Shown: piece after piece, positions 49,395 through 59,775 of the stretch | Position numbering within the stretch: the stretch's first letter is position 1 | How the letters are laid out: each line of letters begins with the position of its first letter | DNA from: Epiperipatus broadwayi | Taxonomy: Eukaryota; Onychophora; Udeonychophora; Euonychophora; Peripatidae | Assembly (NCBI GenBank): GCA_028023455.1 | Contig: JAQFVV010012477.1 | Span: 1,855,501-1,919,500, forward strand | Direction: 5' to 3' | DNA: 64,000 nt | Program-made: the position numbers and the translations under genes | Notes under the pieces: model-generated | The model's input: only the letters and a program-made list of their open reading frames with translations | Told to the model about the DNA's origin: nothing | Database searches by the model: none

Positions 49395-51494
49395 AATACT
49401 AAATTTGTGAATCCATGCTATATCATTTATGCCACTTGCTGAGTTTAAACCAAAGCAGAATGCTAAAATATATGGAAAGCAGCAAATACCTATTGGTCTA
49501 TTAAAAGTAATTATATTTACAAAAAATGAAGAAACCATTCCACTGCCAAATAATAGCTAGGGAAGCAAGTTATTTCACCATTATCGTAACAGTAAAAGAA
49601 TGGCAAGACCAATCCAGAATAGAACTGTTCCAGTAATCCACTGTAATTGGTAAATATACACTTGTTACATATTGGTGTGTGGCTTTTGTCAAATTTGAAA
49701 CCTTCAACAAGCTGACTTTAAAATTGTTGTACTCTTTGAAACCACTCCAGTGCCTCAAAAGTAAAAGAAGAATTTGGTAATATGAATTTTAATTATATTT
49801 TTATCAGTGACTATTAACAAATCTTTTAATAATAAATCCAGTTATCTCTCTTTAAATCATTGAATCTTAGAACAAAAATCAATTATTATATTTTCAGTAA
49901 TAATAGCTATTGCATTATTGATAAATTATGTGTTCTTAAGATATTACATATAACTATTTATGTGTGTAGTTTATTTTTATAAAATGTGTTTATTGTATAT
50001 TGATTCAAATTATGAAATATATTGTTTATATTGTATGTATAAAACTAAAAAAAAAAGGGTTTAAGTTTTTTATTCATAATGGGAATTGACACATATGCAC
50101 ACACACATAGTAAGATAATTATGCTTACTTACATGTATATTTGTTGAGCATGAGTGTTAAAAATGGTAGAAATTTAGCATTAGGAGAGATGTATTTTAAA
50201 AGTAATTAATGACCTAGACCAGTGAAAAGTAAAACAGGTAATTTGAAACTAATTTTTTTAAATGATCTAACCTCTATAATCTGACTAACCTTTCTTTACT
50301 CATTTCTCTTTTCAATATTACGTTTAAATTGATAAATGTAAAAATATGTTACATGCAATAGGTGAGTATGTGCATGTGTAGAGTGTTTATTTTTTTAAAA
50401 ATAAAATGTTTTTTAGGATATAAGAATTTTATTTATCCACTATAGAAATAAATGCACACACATCACTCTATATAATATGAACATTGAATTTACTTGTCAT
50501 TTAAGGGAAGGGGGAAGATCTTTGGTATTATGTTATGATTATTTAAATGTAAGTTATCATTGTTAATTATGCACAATTCTGTTTATATTATTAATGGTTG
50601 ATCAGTAATAAATATTAATTTGTTTTATTAAAAAATGTGTATATCTTTCTTAAAAGTAAAGGCATTGTCTTGTGAGATTGGTTGTGATCATCATCATCAT
50701 TGATGGGGTTCAATTGGTAATATATATTTTAAGTCATTGTAAATTGGTAATAGATATGATTTGTTGTGAATTAATTGCAAAAGCTGTGGATAGAATCATC
50801 ATCATCCTAGTTATATTATTATTAATAAATAGATTAAATAAATAGTATTTAAGGGCCATATGAATAATGGTTCTCGCTAGGTTTGTTTGTGAGCCAGTAT
50901 TAAGAGACATGACCACCATTGACACATCGGATAAATCCATAAATCTATCATATTTAAACTGTGCTGGTAACATCTGCGAGAATATTAAGTGTGAATTTAT
51001 ATTAAAATCTTATAATTTTATTTGTACAACTAAAGTATAAGGATGTCATTTTTCCTTTATACAAGGGCCTGTGTTATAAATATTGTACCAATTGGATTTG
51101 AACCAGGTACACATATAAATAAATACACGTATAAATAAGTATACAATGTAACTTAATCTAGGTTTAGATAGCCTAGTGACACCCAGGTAAAACACATATA
51201 CATAAGTAAATCTGAATAAAAAATAAATAAGAGTTTGATTTTTCTTTTTTTTTTCAGCTGGATGATATTTAATATTTAATTTATTGATGTTTTTAATTAG
51301 TTACAAATAGTGCCAGCATGCGACTATAAGTTTAGTGGTGTTTTATATATGAGAAAAGAGGAAAAGAGATGATTCTTGTTGAAAGAATCTATTATTAGAG
51401 ATAAGTGTAATTTCACTATATTGATTTCACTATCATTTTTTATATAGTTACAATGGCTAGTATATTTTATTTATTATTTACAATATATATATAT
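49395..51494. other. AT-rich non-coding DNA
   Basis: An ATC repeat occurs at 50,689-50,701. At 51,087-51,106 the minus strand has GGTTCAAATCC, an exact B box, with no convincing tRNA fold beside it. The minus frame at 50,734 has no family features. Confidence 0.45.
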
Positions 51495-53004
51495 ATTATA
51501 ACAAAACCCATTACCTCTTACTAGATAGGTGTACACTACCGAATATGTATATATGATGTATCAATATACATGCCTATGTATTTTATTTAATTAAGTGGTT
51601 TTGACCTAAAATATTATTATTCAAAACTTATGGATTTATTCTCACAACTGTAATATATCCCCAACGCATATTTAGGGTCATCCGAAGGACACCAAGCACC
51701 AATCCTATACGAATATAAGAATTACGCGAAGTGGATATATTACCAACAAGAATACTATTTACGTAATGTGAGAGAGGTTTTGGCCATCAGCTAGCTCAGT
51801 CTCATGGTTGGGTGGCATCACAGTCGGGAGTAGCCCTGAATGGGGTTAAGAGTTCTTTCTCTTTTTTTGAACATATAATAATAATAATAATAATAATAAC
51901 TAGATAAATGGATTTATAAATAAATAACTAATTCAACACTCTACTTTCTTTGTATATTTATTTAATACTATAAAAAAACAATGTATTTATTACACTGCCA
52001 TTTCAAATAGAACACATACATCATTCTTTCCAATAGATCTCTCATACATATCTCAAGTAGTGAAGGTTGATACTACGAAAAAGTTTGTATCACGTGACTT
52101 TTGACACTAATTACTTTATTATGTTCGTAATGAAATGAGGCTTTAAGGAAACCTTCTTAAATTAGTTCATACGTCACCTTCACTTATTATTGCAAATATA
52201 AAATTTCCTTTTCATAAAGAAAATTTAAAAAATCAATGATTAAAGTTTGTTACCTGGCTTTCCCCGGGGAAATAGTAGAAGCAGATTTATTTCTTTATTA
52301 AAGGGTTCCGTTCCACAGGTAAATCAGGCAAATCAAGGCAAATGTTTGAGATCTTCATGCATGTTGGCTGGTGAGGTTCATCCTGGTTCCATGTTGGGAA
52401 TTATGTTGTTTTGAGGCATAATGGTTTTATTGGTTGAGGCAGCTGCAGCAGGTTCGAATTAGGGGTTTGAATCTGATGCGGCCTTCTCTTACCCCGACAT
52501 TTCTTTTGAAATCACCATTATATAAGCTACATATTTAAAACCTTTTTTTAGTGTTCATGGTTGTAGCTCTGCCGGAAAAAAAAGATAAAGTGCATTCTGG
52601 GTGGCTCGCTTTTATAGTGCCCTCCATTTGTTCTAGAAGCTTCTTTTTTATCTCACTTCTGATTTTCAATGTGGACTAACCAGATCTGTTAGATGTGTAA
52701 AAACTTGTGTTGTAGCTTCTATTGTAATATAACAAAAAATGGAATCTCATTCTGCAGGAAACCTCTAGTTTTAAAAGCATGAAACAAAATCTCGTTTCTC
52801 TCTTTTCACTACTTAATTCATTCATACACACATTTGTCACATGCACATATATATCATTTCAAAATGACAGAGTCCCTCCCCCCCACGTTTGTGTATTTGT
52901 AACCACCACCATGTAATAAAAAAAAATTAAATATTATATATATCTATCTATGTTTACCGATTAAATAATATTATTTGTGACTGGGTTTGAACCCATCTGT
53001 CACA
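51495..53004 (-). repeat. 3' LTR (longer copy, ~1.51 kb)
   Basis: A direct repeat of 57,396-58,614. Read on the minus strand it starts TGTGACAGATGGGTT and ends in GGGTTTTGTTATAAT. It keeps a ~300-bp segment (52,482-52,781) missing from the other LTR. The exact ends are uncertain by 3-4 bases because both copies also share flanking ATA and AT bases. It contains an AAT microsatellite (51,877-51,899). Confidence 0.92.
52609..52616 (-). promoter_or_regulatory. LTR TATA box
   Basis: TATAAAAG on the minus strand, 390 bases from the LTR start, in a G+C-richer context. It is placed as expected for the U3 promoter. The counterpart region is absent from the 5' LTR. Confidence 0.6.
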
Positions 53005-53007
53005 ATA

Positions 53008-53018
53008 CCCCCTCCTTC
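53008..53018 (-). other. Polypurine tract
   Basis: GAAGGAGGGGG on the minus strand, 3 bases before the 3' LTR start. It is the expected primer site for plus-strand DNA synthesis. Confidence 0.7.
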
Positions 53019-53239
53019 AAAAGCCTTCAAATACCTTTGCATATTTTGAATGGCTCCTTTTGTACAACACTTATCTATTCCCTGGTTCTTTGATTTGCCC
53101 TTTGCTTGCAGAGGGCCAGGCAAGGCTTTAATGACCGAGCATCATAGACCACCTGATTCCATGCCCAGTGTCCACCCAAAACACATTTTCCCCTTGATTA
53201 TGGCAGATAGGCATGGGCCTTCATATAGGCTGCAAAATT

Positions 53240-54090
53240 TTCAGCATATGAACCTACCGAAATCACTGATGTGAGGGGTTTTAACCATGACTCTATCCCC
53301 TACCTTAAATATGGGTGCCCTAGGTCTCACTTTCTTCCATCTTTGATGCCTCGCCTGCTGTAAGGTCTGATATGCTCTATTCTGATCACTCTTCTTGTCA
53401 ATATGTGGTTCTTCCATCCCTGGTACAAAGGTCTTTATTTGACATGGTATGTGCTGTCCAAATTGGAGGGAAATGGGGCAAAACCGCTAGATTCGTTTAT
53501 ATTCCAGTTATTAAATCCACCACTTGAGGAGTCTATTTAACCCAGCCTTTATGATTTGTGCCCGTATATGTGCAAAACAAATGCCCCAACTCCCTCATTA
53601 CTTGTTCGCAGGGGTTAGATTGCAGGTTCCTGACGGAGGTAAAATTATGTCTAATCCCCTGTTGTTGGATCCACATGCACCATTCTTTGGACATGAAGGG
53701 AGTACCATGGTCAGATAATATGCTCTTGGGTTTTCCAGTCTCTGTAAAATGTCTGCCTTCTAGCATTTTGATGGCATTCTTTGCATTCACCTGCAAGATA
53801 GGATATGCTGATGTATTTTGAAAATAAATTGTACGTGATGAGATTTTTTTTATTGAATGCTGGCAGAGGGCCATAAAAATCTAATGCTATCATTTCTTGC
53901 AGTCTATTTGGTATTATTGACAGCACGGTAGCCACATAATTCTGATTTGCTGGTTTGTTCTCTGACAACTTTCACAATCCCTCAACATGTTTATGACTGA
54001 TGCATGGATGTTAGGCCAGTAAAACTACTTTCGAATCAAATGCTCCATTTTTAAAGCACCATAATGGCCGTATAGTTGGTGGACATAGTT
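53240..54090 (-). pseudogene. Integrase (frameshifted)
   Basis: The enzyme would insert the DNA copy into the host genome. Read on the minus strand, an HHCC zinc finger is visible at about 54,080-53,950 (VHQLYGHYG ... CESC). The first catalytic Asp is in IALDFYGPLPA (residue 30 of the 53,968-53,711 frame). The second Asp is in ILSDHGTPFMS and the Glu is in SNPCEQVMREL, both in the 53,874-53,533 frame. The first and later parts are in different frames, so a frameshift lies near 53,820-53,870. The C-terminal end is visible as GDRVMVKTP at about 53,303-53,277. An in-frame stop interrupts the zinc finger. All three acidic positions of the D,D,E triad are present. Confidence 0.85.
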
Positions 54091-54092
54091 TG

Positions 54093-54707
54093 TCACCTCT
54101 TTAAAAAAAATTTCCACTGCTCTGGATCATCATGTGTCTGGTACTGTAAAATATTTTTGTGAAGCCGGTACCTTGTTTCCTTTTCTGTCTTTGTTGAGCT
54201 CTCCCCATTTGTTTCCTTTCCCATTCTTTTGATTATCTCCTTTAATTGTTCATCTTGATGCTGCCGATCTTCCAAATGAGCCAAGTCCTCTTCTACCCTC
54301 TTGTTCCTTCCTATATCCATACTGGCAATATACAAGTTCTCCACACCCAGATAATCAGAACGATGACCAGATGGACTCCAGCTCAAAATATCGGCCACAA
54401 TATTCTCCAATTCCTTACAATACTGAACGGTATAATTATATTCCTGCAACAGCAAGCTCCAATGGATCATGTGGCTGTTGGTGAGGTAGCTACGATTTAT
54501 AAATTCCAGGCTCTTATGATCAATCACTATGATGACTTCTGACCCTAACAAAAATGGATGAAACTTCTGGAATGCCCAGATGATTGCCAGCGCTTCCTTT
54601 TCTGTAGTGGAGTAATTTAATTCGGCTCCTTGAGTAATCTGCTGATGAAATACAGCACTCCCATTTGATTTTCTTCCTATATTTGGGAAAGTGTAGCCTC
54701 CAAACAA
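54093..54707 (-). pseudogene. RNase H domain and linker to integrase
   Basis: RNase H degrades the RNA strand of the RNA-DNA hybrid. The frame (204 codons) shows NYSTTEKEALAIIWAFQKFH with the catalytic-type Glu at residue 37, and VIIVIDHKSLEFI with Asp at about residue 63. These are typical of Ty3/gypsy RNase H. The remaining ~100 residues, rich in Lys and Glu, form the tether toward integrase. The start methionine is not a true start; the domain continues from the RT upstream through a frame change near 54,710. Confidence 0.85.
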
Positions 54708-55700
54708 TACCCACTGCTATCTGTTTGTACCACAAATGGTTTGGTAAAATCCAGAAAAGAAAGCATAACTTGTTTAGTAAATCCCTCGTTTATGTCTTCA
54801 AGAGCCCTCTCCTGTTCTTGATCCCATTTTCAGGATGTACCTTTTCTCAATAGTCTAACCAAAGGTTCTGTCTGTTCAGCCAGTCATTCATGGAATCTGT
54901 TGTAGAAATTGCAAAAACCCAAGAATAACCAGATCTGCTTTTGAGATTTCAGTTTAGGAAACACCTTGATGGCTGATACCTTGTCTGGATGGGGTTTCAT
55001 CCCCTGAGCTCCCACCAGATGACCCAAGAATGTCACTTCATCTTTCATCATGGTACTTTTTTAAAAATTGATTTTGATGCCCTTATTTTGACATTCCCAA
55101 AGAAACATATCAACATCCTTTTGATGCTTCTCAATACTAGATGAGGCTATCAATACATCATCAACGTATATAATTATGCACTTCTTGATTTCATCCACCA
55201 ACACTTGGTCCAGACACCTTAACAAAACCGTTCCACTATTTATGAGCCCAAATGGCATTCTGTTAAATTGGTATGAGTATCCTCCATACTGAAAAGCCAT
55301 ATATTGCCGGTCCTCTGGGTGGAGCTGGATCTTCCAGTAACTGGCTGTCGGGTCGAATGTTGAGAATACCCTCTTGCCCTTGAATCCTCCCAATAACTCA
55401 TGTATCGGAGGTGGAATGTTACAGTCTGGAATTGTTGCCTGATTCAATTGTCTTGCATCCAGACATAATCTAATGGCCTCACTCTTCTTTTTAACCACCA
55501 CTAGAGGGTTACAATATGGTGACAAACATTTAGATATTCCCCATTCTACCATCTGGTTTACTTGTTTTGTTACCTCCTCTCAATATTGGTATAGCACGGG
55601 ATATGAGCGTGATTGCAAAGGCTGGTCCTGCTTCAGTTTGATGCATTGTTCAAAACCCAGTATTATGCCTGGTACTTCTGAAAATACTTGATAGTACTGA
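54708..55700 (-). pseudogene. Reverse transcriptase
   Basis: Copies element RNA into DNA. The main frame 55,552-55,061 shows NPLVVVKKKSEAIRLCLD, FSTFDPTASYW (catalytic-A Asp), MPFGLINSG, and IIIYVDDVLIASSS with the YVDD active site at residues 129-132. After a frameshift at a T/A run near 55,060 the thumb region continues with VTFLGHLVGAQGMKPHPDK. The segment before 55,552 contains the usual proline-rich entry to the RT but carries a stop in the 55,590 area where a CGA has likely become TGA. Catalytic residues are intact, yet the frame is broken at least twice. Confidence 0.92.
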
Positions 55701-55769
55701 TATAATATCTTCCTGAAAGCCTTCTTCTCTTCGTTTGCCATGATTATCTCCTGGATTTTCTCTTCAATC

Positions 55770-56300
55770 TCACTCTCTTTCCCTTGTCTGGATTGCTCCT
55801 ATTGACTGACATAACTGTGCTGTGGTAAACTTGGTGGCTTCCCCTTCACATGTGAACCGACTGGTTTTAAAATCTATTGCACATTGATACCGTTTCAAGA
55901 AATCTGTTCCTATCAATAGGTCATGTATCAGATCTTTCATAATTAGAAAGACATGACGAAATGGTTCTCCATTGATATGAAGATCCATCCATACCTGCTT
56001 GAGTTCAACCCTAGCCATTTTATTATTTGCCATCCTGATTTGGATTGGTTTAATAGGTAGGGTCCGTATGTTGGTCTGACAGCCAATGATTTGTGTATAA
56101 ACTTCCTCAGACATCACAGAGATTTGGCTGCCAGAATCCACCAATGCCTCAGCATGCCTTCCAGCAATCTCTATTTTGATTTTTGGACAGCCCACACTTG
56201 CATATTTAGGAATCCATTCCTTCTCAGAACATATCAGGTTTCCATGCACCTCTCTTCCCTCTTCTGGTCCCAGTTTTTCTCTTTCATTTCCTTCTGCCAC
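55770..56300 (-). pseudogene. Aspartic protease (retropepsin)
   Basis: Cleaves the element's polyprotein. The active-site triad Asp-Ser-Gly is in ALVDSGSQISVMS at residues 55-57, and the later hydrophobic segment LLIGTDFLKRY lies at about residue 130. This frame is unbroken for 176 codons. It follows gag on the minus strand, overlapping the gag end (56,234-56,300). Its first ~25 residues belong to the gag-protease joint. Confidence 0.9.
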
Positions 56301-56815
56301 TGTTCACTGACCTCTAACTGTCCCAGTGCTCTATCTACCTCCTTTACACTTTTCTTTGATGTGTCCCCTATGCTTATCATTACTTCACTTGGCAGATTTC
56401 TGCATACAATTCTTAAAATGTGTTTTTTGACAAAATTACATGCCTCTAATTTCCTCAGTTGTGCCACCTGACATCTGAAGAACTAGACATATGTCTCTTT
56501 CCCTTTCTCCTGAAACCTTTTCTGGATGATATGGGCTTTGATTCATTCCTGAAGTTCCTCACTCCAAAATATTTTGTTTATAGCCCTCTCATACTCTCCA
56601 AATGTCTTTGGCTACATCATTAGTGACCTCCACCAATCCCAGGTATGCTCCTGCAGGTGGCTGTGGGCCACTATTATTTTATCGCGTTCCCCCATCTCAT
56701 ATCTGTAAAAATATCTTTTTAAGCCTTTGAGTTGTTCCCTGGGCTTTTCCTCTTTTTTCCCTTTGAATATCTGTATTTTAATCATGCCATTTCCTTCCTT
56801 CTCCATATTTCTCAT
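56234..56815 (-). pseudogene. gag (capsid-type) region
   Basis: Forms the particle core. The frame 56,815-56,612 has KPREQLKGLKRYFYRYEMGE and HTWDWWRSLM. The next segment continues in a decayed frame with PKTFGEYERAINKIFWSEEL, and the last part (56,467-56,234) has ACNFVKKHILRIVC. The order matches the gag pseudogene at 12.4-14.3 kb. Several stops separate the parts. No CCHC zinc knuckle was seen. Confidence 0.75.
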
Positions 56816-57395
56816 TATTATGTATTATTTTCATTTATTTCTTTGGGTTTTCTATTTCTGGTTGGATGTCTCGGACTCCTTTCCCCAACTCCAACACCCT
56901 GCACTGCTTTATTGTTAGCCTCTACTATAGTTTCCCTATTTATTTAATTCTTGAAACCTCCCTCATCAACCAACAAAAACCACAGATTACCTATTCTTGG
57001 CCTATTGCATTTTCTTTATTTAAAATGATTCGAGTGATATATATATATGCGAATGAATGTACTTTAATCTATTTAAAGTGATTCACGTTTGAACCATCTA
57101 TTTACAAACATACAAATGTTTTTCCCATAATAATCTAACTAAATATCGCTTTGATAATGGACTAAAAAAAAAAACATGTATTTTAATCTATTTAAACTGA
57201 CTCAAGCGATATATATACAAAACAAATGTATTTTAACCTATTTAAAATGAATCGCATTTGAATTCTCTATCTATAATATATAAACGCTTTTCCCATAATG
57301 ATATAAACAAATATCGCTTTGTTAATGTATTTGTGAAATCTCCTAACTTCCCCATTCCCCTCTACTTCTCTTCGAAGCCCTTTTGTTGGGACATC
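56816..57395 (-). other. Leader with two ~170-bp tandem repeats
   Basis: Between the 5' LTR and gag. Two diverged tandem units start near 57,021 and 57,193 and share TTTAAARTGAYTCR, a CCCATAATRAT block and AAATATCGCTTTG. A 15-base window at the LTR edge does not start with a normal TGG primer site; the LTR end is followed by GATGTCCCAACAAAAGG on the minus strand. Confidence 0.65.
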
Positions 57396-58614
57396 ATTAT
57401 AACAAAACCCATTACCTCTCACTAGACAGGTGTACACTACTGAAAATGTATATATGATGTATCAATATACGTGCCTATGTATTTTTATTTAATTAAGTGG
57501 TTTTGACCTAAAATATTATTATTCAAAACTTATGGATTTATTCTCGCAACTGTAATATATCCCCAACATATATTTATGGTCATCCAAAGGACACCAAGTG
57601 CCAATCCTATACGAATATAAGAATTACACGAAGTGGATATATTACCAACAAGAATACTATTTACGTAATGTGAGAGAGGTTTTGGCCATCAGCTAGCTCA
57701 GTCTCATGGTCGGGTGGCATCACAGTCTGGAGTAGCCATGAATGGGGTTAAGAGTTCTTTCTCTTTTTTTAAACATAAAAAAATAATAATAATAACAACA
57801 ACAACTAGATAAATGGATCTATAAATAAATAACTAATTCAACACTCTACTTTCTTTGTATATTTATTTAATACTATAAAAAACAATGTATTTATTACACT
57901 GTCATTTCAAATAGCACACATATGTCATTCTTTCCAATAGATCTCTCATACATATCTCAAGTAGTGAAGGTCGATACTATGAAAAAGTTTGTATCATGTG
58001 AGTTTTGACACTAATTACTTTATTATGTCCGTAATGGAATGAGGCTTTAAGAACACCTTCTTAAATTAGTTCATACATCACATTCACTTATTATTGCCAA
58101 TACAAAATTTCCTTTTCAGAAAAAAAATTTAAAAAATCAATTAGTGTTTGTTACCTGGCTTTCCCTGGGAAAATAGTAGAAGCAGATTTATTTCTTTATC
58201 AAAGAGTTCCGTTCCACAGCTGAATCAGGCAAATCAAGGCAAAGGTTTGAGACCTACATGCATGTTGGCTGGTGAGATTAATCCTAGTTCCACATTGGGA
58301 ATTATGTGTTGTTTTGAGGCATAATGGTTTTATTGGTCGAGGCAGCTGTAGCAGGTTGGAATTAGGGGTTTGAATCCGATGCGGAAACAAAATCTTGTTT
58401 CTCTCTTTTCACTACTTAATTCATTCATACACACATTTGTCACATGCACATATATATCATTTAAAAAATGACAGTCTTTCCCCCCACGTTTGTGTGTTTG
58501 TACCACCACCACGTAATAAAAAAAAATTAAATATTATATATATATATCTACATCTACATATGTTTACCGATTAAATAATATTATTTGTGACTGGGTTCGA
58601 ACCCATCTGTCACA
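57396..58614 (-). repeat. 5' LTR (shorter copy, ~1.22 kb)
   Basis: A direct repeat of the 3' LTR. It lacks the ~300-bp segment at 52,482-52,781 of the other copy: both read GATGCGG before the gap, then continue AAACAAAATCT. The lost segment includes the TATA box. The LTR begins (minus strand) with a near-palindrome of TGTGAC and GGGTTCGAACCC. Confidence 0.92.
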
Positions 58615-59407
58615 ATATATATATATACCACAATTGCTAAAAGATTAACATATATATATTGAACCGTGTTCGAATATGTGCATTCGAAACACCGGCCTCT
58701 TAGGCAGAGAAGAACATACTCAGAGAGTATGTATGCCCAAATGATAGCTATAAAGTATATAACTAGCGTTACATTTCCAGGACATAGCTTCTTCTTGGCT
58801 GTTGAGTTCAACACCAAGTTCAAAGCACTTTTTTTTGTTTGTGTATAAACACGGGCGCCAGCTGCTTATTCTAAAAGAATACTAAAAGAATAGACAACAC
58901 ACTTTGAACAGTGGCCACTAACTCAACGCCTAAATCCACGACTAGCTCAGTTGTTTGTAGATTATACTTAATTAGTGTTTAAAAGACTTGATAAAAGGGA
59001 ATTGATAAAAAGAATTGACCGACAAATAAAGTTTAATTTGAAAGATAATTTATTAACTAACATTTATTTACTAAATTAAACATTTTATACTTCTAATAAA
59101 ACACACGCATATTTTAAATTAACATTCTAAATAGTTTAAATATTCTTGAATATTTTCATAACAGAACACTGGGAATTTATCTACTTTGACTAATAATATT
59201 GATATAAGGATCACGCACATATTAACTTATGCACACACATAATAATGATAATAAAGGACTACATAGCATTTGAAATTTAATCACACACATCAATAGTTCA
59301 TTTATGTATGATATAGAGTTCATATAATTAGACTCTTGAAAGATTCATACGAATTAATGCAATGCAATGACTATTACAGTATAAATGAAATAAGCAAATG
59401 TTTTTAC
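58615..59407. other. Unassigned segment with a tRNA-Lys-like primer word
   Basis: On the minus strand at 58,860-58,852 the word TGGCGCCCG matches the start of primer-binding sites complementary to tRNA-Lys. It is preceded by GCA plus two bases, as after an LTR end. A 28-base repeat at 58,622-58,649 recurs at 60,369-60,396 with two mismatches. No gag or pol is seen. The minus frame at 58,581 partly translates the gypsy LTR end and is not a gene. Confidence 0.3.
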
Positions 59408-59477
59408 CTAGGCTTTTGAATGTAGACGTAGAATTTTGCAATGCAATGGAGGCTGTTTTCGGTGAAAATGTTTCCAT
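59408..59477 (-). CDS. Possible first coding exon
   Basis: On the minus strand an ATG at 59,477 in AATGG context opens 23 codons (METFSPKTASIALQNSTSTF and on) to a splice donor CTAG followed by GTAAAAA at 59,407. It lies downstream of a TATA and initiator at 59,738-59,775, with a 5' leader of ~265 bases that contains several upstream ATGs. Composition is unlike the AT-driven chance frames. No further exon was found leftward within the window. It may instead be the R-U5 of an LTR element; the function is unknown. Confidence 0.3.
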
Positions 59478-59737
59478 TATGAATGCTTATCAGCCGGCTG
59501 GGACGTTTCCTTGATGAGTTTCCTGATTTTCACGATTATTTTTATCGGCGACAATTAGATATTGACAGAGATTTTCTAAGTTGTTACGTTGACATTATTT
59601 CATGGGCAGATCTTGCTGTTCTCATCGGACTTTTTAGGCTGTGGAGAGGCATAAATTCCCCAAATCTTCTCAACACTGCATTTTGTTTGTTAACTGACTC
59701 AATTAATTTCTGAACAGCACTACTCAATTACTTTTGT

Positions 59738-59775
59738 GAACTGATTACTGTCCGATAAAAAAAGGTCTATTTATA
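59738..59775 (-). promoter_or_regulatory. Candidate core promoter (TATA and initiator)
   Basis: The minus strand has TATAAATAG at 59,775-59,767 and TCAGTTC, an initiator match, at 59,744-59,738. The spacing of about 33 bases is close to typical for a pol II start. It could belong to a host gene or to an LTR. Confidence 0.5.

Larger units (their letters stand above)
51495..58614 (-). mobile_element. Ty3/gypsy LTR retrotransposon, inactive
   Basis: A complete but dead element in minus orientation, with LTRs at 51,495-53,004 (3') and 57,396-58,614 (5'). The order gag, protease, RT, RNase H, integrase is that of the Ty3/gypsy group; no envelope gene is seen. It lies in a TA tract, so the target-site duplication cannot be resolved. 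Each coding domain is present in recognisable form, but the frame is broken several times. Confidence 0.93.

Noticed and set aside
51080-51190. tRNA-derived SINE suggested by an exact B box (minus strand GGTTCAAATCC)
   Set aside because: I could not find a matching A box and acceptor stem at the right spacing, nor flanking duplications.
51877-51899. AAT tandem run considered as a CRISPR-like or regulatory array
   Set aside because: It is a plain trinucleotide microsatellite inside the LTR, without spacers. No CRISPR array exists in the window.
53524-53821. Plus-strand frames across the integrase region
   Set aside because: They are antisense shadows of the minus-strand integrase, which has the catalytic motifs.
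56091-56471. 126-codon plus frame
   Set aside because: Antisense of the gag and protease frames, which carry recognisable motifs.
58581-58823. 80-codon minus frame ending TDGFEPSHK
   Set aside because: Its last part is just a translation of the gypsy LTR terminus and the rest is AT-driven; no family features.
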